A program made the translations under genes and the position numbers. 64,000 bases of DNA from Bimastos eiseni (Eukaryota; Annelida; Clitellata; Crassiclitellata; Lumbricidae). Where the stretch lies: positions 8,306,647 to 8,370,646 of the forward strand of contig OY365810.1 in assembly GCA_959347315.1 (NCBI GenBank). The letters run 5' to 3'. Below, piece after piece: positions 1-11,315 of the stretch. The first letter of the stretch is position 1; the number at the start of each line of letters is the position of its first letter. The notes under the pieces are model-generated. The model worked only from the letters and a program-made list of their open reading frames with translations, had not been told where the DNA came from and searched no databases.

Positions 1-558
1 GCAGTCGTAGGTTTTGCTGCATACAAAATTTATGTATGTCACAACTTTCATTAGTTGAATTTAACAGCAAGCTGCATTGAAAACCTGTCGTATGAAGACA
101 TTTCGACATCGTCTTTATATTTGACAGATCACTTACCGACTGACGATAAATTCAGTCAACGGTGAAGGTCAAAGTGGTGTTTTTGCAATAGAGTTGTTCT
201 TTGACCTGAACTGTCTCTCATTTGCAACCAGTTCTTTTTAGGAGAATGACTGGTTGTTAAATAGGAGCAAATTCTTTATTTCAAAGGTTCTACGAAGCGT
301 TGCTGAAGTACTCATGCACGTGTATTATGGGCGAATCCAGATGGATAGAGAGCATCCGCACTGACGTGCCATCTGTTTCAGAATGGATGACATGGTTTAT
401 CACCTGCCATTTTAACGAAAATCAGATAGTTGGACTGCTGAATAAACTCACAATAAACAATCCAATAGATGATATTTTCTCCCTACCTCCGTCTATCCCT
501 CCAGCCCTCCCTTCCTCCTTACCTCCTTCCCTCCTTCCCTCTATGCATACATACATCC

Positions 559-577
559 ATCCATCCATCCATCCATC
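559..577. repeat. (ATCC)n microsatellite
   Basis: Short run of ATCC units inside a C/T-rich stretch (about 480-605). The same run recurs at about 9715-9733 in the duplicate. The overlapping open frame rich in Pro and Ser is a by-product of this low-complexity DNA. Confidence 0.85.
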
Positions 578-1451
578 TGTTCGTCCGTCCATACATCCAT
601 GGGAATATTCCTAGCTTATGAGCGACCACGAGAAGTTCTAGAAAAATAAGTTAACGGTTTTGGATGGAGTGGATGGATAAAATTAATGGGAAATTCATTG
701 CAATAAGACTTCACGCACAGTCGATAGCGGTAGCCTACTGGTGTCATTGAAGTCTTTAACATCCTATTAAAACATTAACGTCGCATACAAAAAATTAACA
801 CTTTCAATTGCTTCTGAGAAAGTGCTGAATGTTTAAAATTGATTTACAAATATAAGCCAACAAATACTGCTCCTGAAAACATAGGAATTATGTGATAAAA
901 GTAGACCTAAGCAGAGACTGCTTTCCTTAGTCATAAAACTTTCATGAACATAACACGAGCTTTGAAAGCATTATTATCGGTCTAGATAAACCTCGCAATA
1001 ATCCGGTCAAGCGAACAATCATCATACTCTGGGATCCAATCAGTGAAGGGCTATCTCAACATATAGCTTACAACACAAACATTGCTACACCGTGAAAACT
1101 TTTATCGTATCTCCAAACAACTCTGGAGATATGACAACAGTTTCCTGGAAGCAGGACGCATGTTGAATATTTTGTGCACCATCTGTCGTATCTCTTAATC
1201 ATCGAAACGGAAGAGATAATTATTATTACAAATAATGTCTGCTACAAATCAACTCTAAACTCCTTCCGGACAAAAGGTGGAGACACAACAAGAAAATTCC
1301 CAAATGCCGTAGATTTGACGAGTAAAATATGCGAAATAGTTTGCTATGTTCTCACATAATGGCCTTAAAGCACGATGCAGCAGAGCAAGCAATATATACT
1401 CAGACAGTGTAGTAATAATACAAAATGGCAGCTGTGGGCTGATATAAGCAG

Positions 1452-1853
1452 CAAGGTTGCGCAAGTACTCGAGTACTCGACTCCAAAAGTTACTCGAGTA
1501 ATTTTTTTGCACTCGAGTACTCGTTTAACTCGACTTCCGGTAGGAAGATTGCAATTTTCTATATTTTATCTTTTGTTGCGTAACAAAAAACTTGAAATTT
1601 TTTGTTTCCTTGGCTGTTCAGTAGCTTCGTAGTTTGTAATCTTGGAGACTTTAACTTTATTTGTGCTCCAGAACTTTAGTTAGAACCTATGCCATGTCCA
1701 TTTGGTCTATCTATAGTCTATAGTAGACGCCATTCAGCCTGTATCAAGCAGCTTTCATTGAGCACTTCCGATATTAACGAGTACTCGAGTACTCGCTAAA
1801 CTACTCGTCCGAGTACTCGACTCCAAAACTACTCGTTAGCGGCGGCAGCCCTG
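1452..1853. mobile_element. Non-autonomous hAT element (MITE), 402 bp
   Basis: The element is flanked by the 8-bp direct repeat ATAAGCAG (1444-1451 and 1854-1861), the target size made by hAT transposases. The ends are imperfect inverted repeats: left CAAGGTTGCGCAAGTACTCG; right, read inward, CAGGGCTGCCGCCGCTAACG. Subterminal GAGTACTCGAGTACTCG motifs occur in clusters near both ends. No transposase frame is present. Confidence 0.85.
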
Positions 1854-2159
1854 ATAAGCAGTCATAATGACCATTGTCCAAAATATGCAGTGCTAAAATA
1901 GCAAAGCCGAAAAGTACGTAAAATTTCCATTAATGCACACTAAATTGTCACACACCTCAGTTAATATCCAGAATGAATTTAAATAATGTGAATGTTAAGA
2001 GCTGTTTGGTCATTAACGTAGCAAACATCTATGTTAAATATTTTGGAAACACCGAAGTTTACATTTAATCAATGGACAATGAGAAATGTCCAGGATTGTT
2101 GTGAGTTCTGCACGTCTGAACAGCATCACATACGAAACGTGGTAGCTTAAGTCGAGGTG

Positions 2160-5100
2160 TCACTGAATGCAACCATCCGAGACTTTAGTAATATAATCAT
2201 CAGCCGTGGATTCTGTTGCATCTTCAGGAACGCTGACATCGCATCTGTTGTTAGCGTCGACGTCACAAATGGCGTCATCGCTTTCTGTGCTTCGGTTGAT
2301 GGTCTGACCGACATAGGTAACGATGGAGAAAAACACGATTCCTCCAAGTATCATTCCCACTGACAAAAGACCAGTCGTCAACGTTTGTGGGATAACAATG
2401 TAGGCTGTTATCAGAGCAACTGTGTCAATTACAATGACCAACATGGCCAGTACATTTCCGTGGAAATGACTCCCCAGAACGGAACCTAGAGGGGCTCCGA
2501 TAACCACCACGGGTACACAGACGGCCAGAAACTCCCAAGTTTCTATTGATATTCCCTGCATCATGATTCCCCTCCAAATGACGGCAGCGATGCTGTTACT
2601 GGCCATGAGGATGACGGATGTAGGTGTCGCCACTTTCTCGCTCACACGGAACAGAAGTGTTAGGATGCTGAACGTGCAAATGTCAAGACCGTTGCCAACG
2701 AGAGCTGTGAACATCCCGCCAACGAAGCCCACTAGAAGCAGAATGATCGCCTTCACAAAGTCAAGTCGCTGGATACGGTTGTGAATCTTTCCCTTGCGGA
2801 ATATGATGAGGAAGAGGAGAACTGATGCAAAGGAGAACCATATGCTGACGAATCCCATCTTTTTCTCAACAGGTGTAAATCTCTTGTCTAAGAATTCGAG
2901 ACCAATGATGAGCCCAAGAATCCCTCCGGCAGAGCTCAATCCAAGGGCTCTCCACTCACACTGGACCTTCATGAAGAGTATGGTGAACGAGGCAGCGGAC
3001 ATTCCACACGATTGGATGAGGACGGAGAAGTCACGTGCAGTCACTGGAGAGATATGGAATGCCAACGTCATCACTGGAAAAGCCACAGCTCCTCCACCCT
3101 CGCTTGTCATCCCTAAACAATAAACAACGGTTTGATAATGTACGCAAATGGTATCTCAACCATGACATATTTATTAACAATCTTCCACACTATCCCGAAT
3201 CTCATCCGCCATCATAATTAGCTCAGAGCTTTTGAATTCATAGACAAAACTAGTGGCAATAAAGAAAACTATTGAGTGTTGGTGAAAGATAAAAATCACT
3301 CGCAAGTACTTGTGGATATCGAGTGAAGCTTTTTACGTGACTAAAACTTTGTGACCTTTGGATATTGACCTTTAACTGATATTGACCCTGCATGCCCGAA
3401 GATTTTCTTTTGACGTAACGCTTTGAGTGAACTTGATCCTATCACCACTGTTTATTGGATGTGTAGAAATCTAGAGATTAAGGCTACTGTTTGACAATCA
3501 AATCGCTAATTGGACACGGTGCTTCTTTAAAGTATCATAAAATTATATCATTTTCACAAACCAACCAGCGATCATGGACCCGACAATCATTGTGAGACTC
3601 ATGTAAAACTTCTTTTGGAAGAGATGCCAGGCGTTGAATTTGATCATCGCAGACCACCAGAAGAAGTGAAAAATCGCGGCTGGAATGGCAAATCCAATTA
3701 GACGTCTGTGTTTCAAGAGGAATCGCTTCGGCCATGGCAGATCGCCCTGGTTTTCCAGGAGTAGGAGTGCCTCTATCTGAGACCCTCGTAACTCTTGCCC
3801 TAAAATTTGCAGATATAGCCTATGTAAGCTCAACGTCTGTTCCGTGTGATAGTTGTCCAACGCTTTTTAGATGTACAGTAATGTCGGCGTAACAAGAGGA
3901 ACCAGTCGGTTACATTGTCACACGAGATTGGGGAAGCAGTAGACTAGTGTAAAAATGTTTTCCAAAAGTGATCACCACCTTTCTTGAACTCAACGGCAAC
4001 TCAGCAAAAGTAAGACTAATTTATTGAATTACGCCTACTTGGGCAGTTCTCTCATTCTAGGCAACAGTTATTCCCTGTCCTCATTATATCAGTCGTATTT
4101 AACCATTCTGAGAATCAGTTAGTGCATTACCCACTTCAGCTTGCGTCATTTCGACGATTGTTTTAATCAATATGCAGAATTTGTTCAGTAATCTCGAATA
4201 GGTTAGAGTCTTCTAGTGCTATGTTTCCGTACGAAACATATTCGTCGACTTTTCAAGGATTATGTGCGTCTAAGAGGCATTTCGTTTGCAAATTGCCTAC
4301 GCAATAAGATTGCATGCGGTCGTGTCTCAGCCGTGCACCGTGTACACCCCATGTAGACGAACGTTCTCGTTTCGGTAGAGGGTGGCTGTCGCGGCCATTG
4401 AAGTATCCTTGACCGATAGTCAGGAGTGGCTGTTCAATCTACCGATCAACAAGCGAGGAATACCTCTTCTATATCTTCCTTGAACCTTGACCAATATCAA
4501 GACATGCGTCATCTTCCACCAGTGAGAGGGTCTACTCGTCGATACCGAGACCCCGTGTTTGCGACTTGATCTCGGCAGTTGTCGCTCAACCTATTGCATT
4601 ATGCATTATATACTAATTATTTTAATTGTAATAGGACATTTGAACATCCATGACATCTACCAACTTTGGACTGGAATCCGTTGGTTGGTTCCCCGCTTGT
4701 GCGTGGGCCAGCCATTGGTGACTCGATCCTTAATTTACTGTGCACTGTTTTTGCTAATTGTCTTAATAATCGTTGAAATGACAATTAATATCCTGTTGGC
4801 TGGCATAAATAGCGCCTCTGAGTAGATTTATTGAAGAGGCGCTATATCAAGTATTCATATTCATTCATTCATACAAATGCATCTAAAGTTATACGATAGT
4901 TTTTATTCAAAACGCTAAATTGGGTTGAGAAATCTGTGCGTTACCTTGCCAGAAATGATGTAGCAGCCAACCAACAACAGTTCTTCGTTCTCGCTTTGAA
5001 GAAGCTTTCTAGAATAAACAATATCATTATGTGTCGATCTGTGCTCATTGATTGCACGATATAATGATTATTTTAATTGTATTAGGACAATCATTTGCAT

Positions 5101-6013
5101 GTCGTCTCATCAAAGAAAACTCTACAGAGACGTTGACGACCTAAGAGGGAAAATCAAGATCGATAACAATTTTGAAATATAATGATAATTATGAGCAACA
5201 TGAAACTCAGCTGCTAATCGATTAAACTAACAGTACGTTTACTCTCTATCGTTGTATCTGTATGTCTCTGTATGTGTCTCTATATGTCTACATGTAGCTC
5301 TCTATCACTCTGTGTGTTGCTTCCTCTCTGTCTGTCAGCGTCTCACTTATGCGTCGCTGTGTGCCTCTATTGTCTCTGTCTTTGTCTATCTTTTGCTCTG
5401 AGGTCCAACAAGCAAATTTATAATCTGTGTAATTGCCTGGTCTTCGCGCCTATTGCCGTAATTCAATGTATTCAGTCTCTATCCTCAATGATCGATTATC
5501 CTCTTGACTGTGCACGGACTGAGTACTCGATATAATTATTAGAGTTGCCAATAGGACGCAAGTAAACAAGAAATTTTAGCACAAATTAACAGAAAATAAT
5601 TTGGCCTCCGACATAAAACTTCAAAATCAGAGTCCGTTTTAAATAATTTCCAAATACAAATAAGTCTAATAAATATTCAGTACAATAAGTCGCACAACTC
5701 AACCACAAACAACAGGGCCATAGCTGACACAGACAGCATCAGCCCTGCAGCATCTGCGGCAGCCATTCGCTATTGTTATCGTAATTGAGCTTTTATAAAG
5801 CGTAACCATAAATAGCACAACAATCAGAAACGTTCTTCGTACATAAAACTACGAGAGTCGCTATTGGTAGGCCCTCGCACACACGATTAGCCCATCCAGT
5901 CAATTCACTCTGAACATCACTAACTCTGCATTACATGGCATTACATTACATGGCATTACATTTGGCTAGAATCCTTGAGTTCCTACCTCAGTGCGTTTGT
6001 CCGTCTGCATCAT
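2160..6013 (-). CDS. TauE/SafE-family membrane transporter, copy A (4 exons)
   Basis: Coding exons, 5' to 3' on the minus strand: 6013-5987 (ATG ATG CAG..., donor GAG|gtaggaac), 5008-4945 (64 nt), 3799-3566 (234 nt), 3112-2160. Phases 0, 1 and 1 agree and give 425 residues. The N-terminus is short and basic (SSKRERR). Exon 3 has an aromatic membrane helix (IGFAIPAAIFHFFWWSAM). Exons 3 and 4 join at ...MIAG|MTSEGGGAVAFP, the glycine-rich first-half motif of the TauE fold. Exon 4 has about six more hydrophobic segments, the second-half repeat GGMFTALVGNGLDICTFS and GAPLGSVLGSHF, then a polar acidic tail. Bacterial TauE/SafE proteins move sulfite, sulfoacetate and related anions across the plasma membrane; the animal substrate is unknown, so anion export is inference. 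An unseen small exon between exons 1 and 2 is not excluded. The first exon was found by comparing copies, since it is too short to show as an open frame. Confidence 0.85.
4809..4870 (+). mobile_element. LINE-type 3' end with hairpin and ATTC tail
   Basis: Inverted repeat ATAGCGCCTCT (4809-4819) with AGAGGCGCTAT (4835-4845) is followed by an (ATTC)n-like tail. GCGCTATAT plus a short tandem tail resembles the 3' ends at 24772-24890 and 57640-57880, so I read this as a CR1/L2-type terminus. No reverse transcriptase frame remains. The duplicate lies at 14329-14390. Confidence 0.5.
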
Positions 6014-6129
6014 TGACAGTCAGCGAGTTGACTGAACGCTAGCAGCACCAAAGGTGTTCAACCACAGCTCAACGCTTTTGTTTGAGCCATTAAACAAATG
6101 AGCTACGTTGCTATGAGCAGCCTTTGGCT

Positions 6130-7634
6130 CTGACTAAGTACGGAAACTGTGTCACCAATGACGTCGTCGCTTTCTGCGCTTCTGTTAATGGCGTGACCGA
6201 CATAGGCAACGATGGAGAACAACACGATTCCTCCAAGTATCATTCCCACTGACCAACATAGCCAGTACATTTCGGTGGAAATGACTCCCCGGGACGGAAC
6301 CTAGAGGGACCTCGATAACCACCACGGGTACACAGACGGCCATAAACTCCCAGGTTTCAATCGATATCCCCTGCATCATGATTCCCCTCCAAATGACGGT
6401 AAACGATGCTGTTACTGGCCATGAGAATGACCTAGGTAGGTATCGCCACTTTCTCGCTCACACGGAACAGAAGTGTTAGGATGCTGAACGTGCAAATGTC
6501 AAGACTATTACCAACAAATGCCGTAAACATTCCGCCAATGAAGCCGACGATCAGCAATATGATCACCTTTGTCAAGTTAAGTCGTTGGATACGGTTGTGA
6601 ATCTTTCCCTTGCGGAATATGATGAGGAAGAGGAGAACTGATGCAAAGGAGAACCATATGCTGACGAATCCCATCTTCTTATCGACAGGTATAAATCTCT
6701 TGTCTAAGAGAGGCTTGTCGAGGCTAATGATGAGACCAACGACCCCTCCAGCTGCACTCAGTCCACCAAGGGCTCTCCATTCGCACTGGACCTTCATGAA
6801 GTGTATGGTGAACGCGGCAGCGGACATTCCACATGATTGGATGTGCACGGAGAAGTCACCTGCTGTCACTGGAGATAATTGGAAGGCCAATAACATCATT
6901 GGAAAAGCCACAGCTCCTCCACCCTCGCTTGTCATCCCTTGACAATTATATAAAGGATTTAAGAAGTTCTCTATTGCAACTTTAGCAATAAGATAACGAA
7001 CAATTTTCTGCTCAACCTAAATCTTTATCGACAGATATGGCTCAGAGCGCAATTCACATTGTTCCGGCAAGGTCCCGGCGATAAAAAGCACTTTTGAGTG
7101 TTGGTGAAAGGTGAATGGTACAAACAACGTACTCTCTGAAAAAATTACATAATTGAGACGTTTCCAAGCGGCTGCGCAATTGATACGGATACGAATACGT
7201 TCAAAGCACACAACTTTGACCTGGATCCGATTTTCATCCGTCTGTTTATCAAGTTTAGTGTTAAAGAACGGTTTATTGAACTGGTTCCTGTTACTACACT
7301 TTTCTACATGTGTGGAATTCTAGGGATTGAAACTACTGCTGATAAATGGTCAAATGCTTTTGTCGAGTCATTTCAAAATACAACATACTGTAAAGCCAAC
7401 CAGCGATCATGGACCCGACAATCATTGTGAGACTCATGTAAAACTTCTTTTGGAAGAGATGCCAGGCGTTGAATTTTATCAGCGCAGACCACCAGAAGAA
7501 GTGAAAAATCGCGGATGGGATGGCAAATCCAATGACTCTACGGTACTTCAAGAGGAATCGCTTCGGTCATGGCACATCGTCCTGGTTTTCTAGGAGTCGG
7601 ATTGCTTCCAATTGAGATTCTGGTAACTCTTGCC
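6130..7634 (-). pseudogene. TauE/SafE-family transporter pseudogene, copy A'
   Basis: This holds remnants of exon 3 (7634-7401) and exon 4 (6937 to about 6130) with splice sites still recognisable. It is broken in several ways: the exon-3 tryptophan of the LPWPKRF motif is TGA; exon 4 has a TAG where the intact copies have TCC (VATPTSV region, near 6433); there is a 1-bp insertion near 6404 and a deletion of about 74 bp near 6252 between short direct repeats. The last codons are lost at a junction with sequence that in unit C lies at 17840-17911. I find no 64-nt exon 2 or start exon between 7634 and 9156. It sits head-to-tail with copy A, its exon 4 only about 130 bp beyond A's first exon. 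Confidence 0.88.
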
Positions 7635-8319
7635 CTAATGGTTGCAAAATATATAATATGCTCAACTTCTGATTGGTGTCTTAGTAGCAAACCATTTTAT
7701 AGATTACTAACGTATATGAATTCATTGTAAATTTGATGTTTTATTGTTAGACATGAAACGACTGAAGATACATAACACAAATAAAATATTTCAGTCTCCT
7801 GATACCAACGACAATTCATTTACTTTATCAGGGCTTAAAGGATTAGCTTAGAATTTAAAACCCCACAATGCCGATAACTAAGGCACCGAGTCTATTAGAA
7901 TGCTAAATCGACCCGAAGTGTTAACTAGTGCATTGGCACATTTCTAGGTTAGTGTATTATTGTCATTTTCATGCATTTTAATCGTAATTGACTAATCACC
8001 AATCATTAATCGCTAGCTGTCTACAGAATAACCATATCATAGGAGACTGGAGCATGTAGTATCGGCTTTACTATCGGTCACCGACACCGTGTCCCACGGG
8101 AGTGGAGAGAAATGTGCAGGAGCATAGGAGTTTTGCAAGAGTTATCACTTTCCTTCAACGCAACTTCCCGGCCCCGTATTTATCCACCCTCTCAATCAAA
8201 AGGTGCATTACTTCAGTTTGCAGGTCTGATAGCTACAGGTACGAGACGTTTTGGCTTCTGAAAGGTTTGTTCGCAAACTGTAGCTACACTGTATAGGCCT
8301 GAGTTAATCCATACACAGA

Positions 8320-8800
8320 TAACACATTGATAACAAAAACATATATGTACATCAAGTCATTTCTGGACTATGATATCATTAAATATTCTTTCAAACGTGG
8401 GCGTTTGACTTGCATCAATAAAAAGCTACCTAATGTTAAATCTATGGAACAACATGATTTTTCAAACGATCATAATTATTAGGATTTATGATGCGATGCA
8501 TTTTAGCAAACTTTAATTAGTCATTGCTAACATGAGATATACGTATAAAAAGTCTTGATTCGTACTCCACTGGCGAATGGAATTTGATAAGAAACACCAC
8601 CTCAAACAGGGGCATCAAAAGCCATGTGACCGTGATCACGACTTCAATTGTCGCTTGGTCAATGGTCACAGTATTCTGGGGCATCCTTGAGTGGGTGGGT
8701 TTGTGTTTATTTTCCTCCACTTCAAATGAGGCATATACAATACAATGCATGGGTAGCAAAGGCCTGCATGCAGCAATCAACAATGACAATGTACAATATA
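8320..8800. repeat. Unit 5'-flank repeat, first occurrence
   Basis: Diverged copies of this block occur at about 16990-17470 and 26000-26340. Shared anchors include TCATTTCT(G/A)GACTAT, GATGCGATGCGTT-like words and a GTACTCC...CACCAC segment. The spacing of roughly 8.7-9.0 kb sets the repeat period of the transporter array. No gene is seen in it. Confidence 0.75.
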
Positions 8801-10607
8801 CGTGAACACTAAGGCATATTGAGGTGCGGTAAATTGAAAAATTAGCGCTACAGAAATGACGACACCGTAGGCCTACTCGGTGACGTTTCAACAGTCAAGC
8901 GATAGAAGCATTCTAGACCGCTCGTTCTACATTGTACTCTGCATGATTTAATGAATTGATGCTGGGCAGTGCACAAAAGCTGCAGACTACACGTGCAAAG
9001 CCTACTTGTTACTATACGTAGCTGCATTTGACATAACGCCTCTGGATCTGAATGGGCTGATTAATTGTGGCCCATTAAATATCTCATCAATAGGAATAGA
9101 GATCGTAGAAATGATACAGCAACCAATATTAGATGTTGTGGTTGATATGACCATCAGCAGTCGTAGGTTTTGCTGCATACAAAATTTATGTATGTCACAA
9201 CTTTCATTAGTTGAATTTAACAGCAAGCTGCATTGAAAACCTGTCGTATGAAGACATTTCGACATCGTCTTTATATTTGACAGATCACTTACCGACTGAC
9301 GATAAATTCAGTCAACGGTGAAGGTCAAAGTGGTGTTTTTGCAATAGAGTTGTTCTTTGACCTGAACTGTCTCTCATTTGCAACCAGTTCTTTTTAGGAG
9401 AATGACTGGTTGTTAAATAGGAGCAAATTCTTTATTTCAAAGGTTCTACGAAGCGTTGCTGAAGTACTCATGCACGTGTATTATGGGCGAATCCAGATGG
9501 ATAGAGAGCATCCGCACTGACGTGCCATCTGTTTCAGAATGGATGACATGGTTTATCACCTGCCATTTTAACGAAAATCAGATAGTTGGACTGCTGAATA
9601 AACTCACAATAAACAATCCAATAGATGATATTTTCTCCCTACCTCCGTCTATCCCTCCAGCCCTCCCTTCCTCCTTACCTCCTTCCCTCCTTCCCTCTAT
9701 GCATACATACATCCATCCATCCATCCATCCATCTGTTCGTCCGTCCATACATCCATGGGAATATTCCTAGCTTATGAGCGACCACGAGAAGTTCTAGAAA
9801 AATAAGTTAACGGTTTTGGATGGAGTGGATGGATAAAATTAATGGGAAATTCATTGCAATAAGACTTCACGCACAGTCGATAGCGGTAGCCTACTGGTGT
9901 CATTGAAGTCTTTAACATCCTATTAAAACATTAACGTCGCATACAAAAAATTAACACTTTCAATTGCTTCTGAGAAAGTGCTGAATGTTTAAAATTGATT
10001 TACAAATATAAGCCAACAAATACTGCTCCTGAAAACATAGGAATTATGTGATAAAAGTAGACCTAAGCAGAGACTGCTTTCCTTAGTCATAAAACTTTCA
10101 TGAACATAACACGAGCTTTGAAAGCATTATTATCGGTCTAGATAAACCTCGCAATAATCCGGTCAAGCGAACAATCATCATACTCTGGGATCCAATCAGT
10201 GAAGGGCTATCTCAACATATAGCTTACAACACAAACATTGCTACACCGTGAAAACTTTTATCGTATCTCCAAACAACTCTGGAGATATGACAACAGTTTC
10301 CTGGAAGCAGGACGCATGTTGAATATTTTGTGCACCATCTGTCGTATCTCTTAATCATCGAAACGGAAGAGATAATTATTATTACAAATAATGTCTGCTA
10401 CAAATCAACTCTAAACTCCTTCCGGACAAAAGGTGGAGACACAACAAGAAAATTCCCAAATGCCGTAGATTTGACGAGTAAAATATGCGAAATAGTTTGC
10501 TATGTTCTCACATAATGGCCTTAAAGCACGATGCAGCAGAGCAAGCAATATATACTCAGACAGTGTAGTAATAATACAAAATGGCAGCTGTGGGCTGATA
10601 TAAGCAG

Positions 10608-11009
10608 CAAGGTTGCGCAAGTACTCGAGTACTCGACTCCAAAAGTTACTCGAGTAATTTTTTTGCACTCGAGTACTCGTTTAACTCGACTTCCGGTAGG
10701 AAGATTGCAATTTTCTATATTTTATCTTTTGTTGCGTAACAAAAAACTTGAAATTTTTTGTTTCCTTGGCTGTTCAGTAGCTTCGTAGTTTGTAATCTTG
10801 GAGACTTTAACTTTATTTGTGCTCCAGAACTTTAGTTAGAACCTATGCCATGTCCATTTGGTCTATCTATAGTCTATAGTAGACGCCATTCAGCCTGTAT
10901 CAAGCAGCTTTCATTGAGCACTTCCGATATTAACGAGTACTCGAGTACTCGCTAAACTACTCGTCCGAGTACTCGACTCCAAAACTACTCGTTAGCGGCG
11001 GCAGCCCTG
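10608..11009. mobile_element. Non-autonomous hAT element (MITE), duplicate
   Basis: Same element and same ATAAGCAG target duplication (10600-10607 and 11010-11017) as at 1452-1853. It was therefore copied by the segmental duplication, not inserted independently. Confidence 0.85.
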
Positions 11010-11315
11010 ATAAGCAGTCATAATGACCATTGTCCAAAATATGCAGTGCTAAAATAGCAAAGCCGAAAAGTACGTAAAATTTCCATTAATGCACACTAAA
11101 TTGTCACACACCTCAGTTAATATCCAGAATGAATTTAAATAATGTGAATGTTAAGAGCTGTTTGGTCATTAACGTAGCAAACATCTATGTTAAATATTTT
11201 GGAAACACCGAAGTTTACATTTAATCAATGGACAATGAGAAATGTCCAGGATTGTTGTGAGTTCTGCACGTCTGAACAGCATCACATACGAAACGTGGTA
11301 GCTTAAGTCGAGGTG

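Larger units (their letters stand above)
1..6093. repeat. Large tandem duplication, left copy
   Basis: This block recurs at 9157-15613. From 1 to about 3289 (offset 9156) I noticed no difference; after that there are scattered substitutions and one 374-bp indel, changing the offset to 9520. The match ends near 6093/15613, just beyond the first exon of copies A and B. The left end lies outside the window. Confidence 0.95.

Noticed and set aside
2563..3123. Plus-strand open frames across the transporter exons (also at 11719-12279 and 20357-20917)
   Set aside because: They are antisense shadows of the strongly coding minus-strand exon 4; the minus strand carries the family motifs and splice sites.
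5272..5535. Cys/Leu-rich plus-strand frame that looks like a membrane peptide (also at 14792-15055 and 23768-24133)
   Set aside because: It comes from CTCT/TGTCTC low-complexity DNA and its frame is not kept in the diverged unit C.
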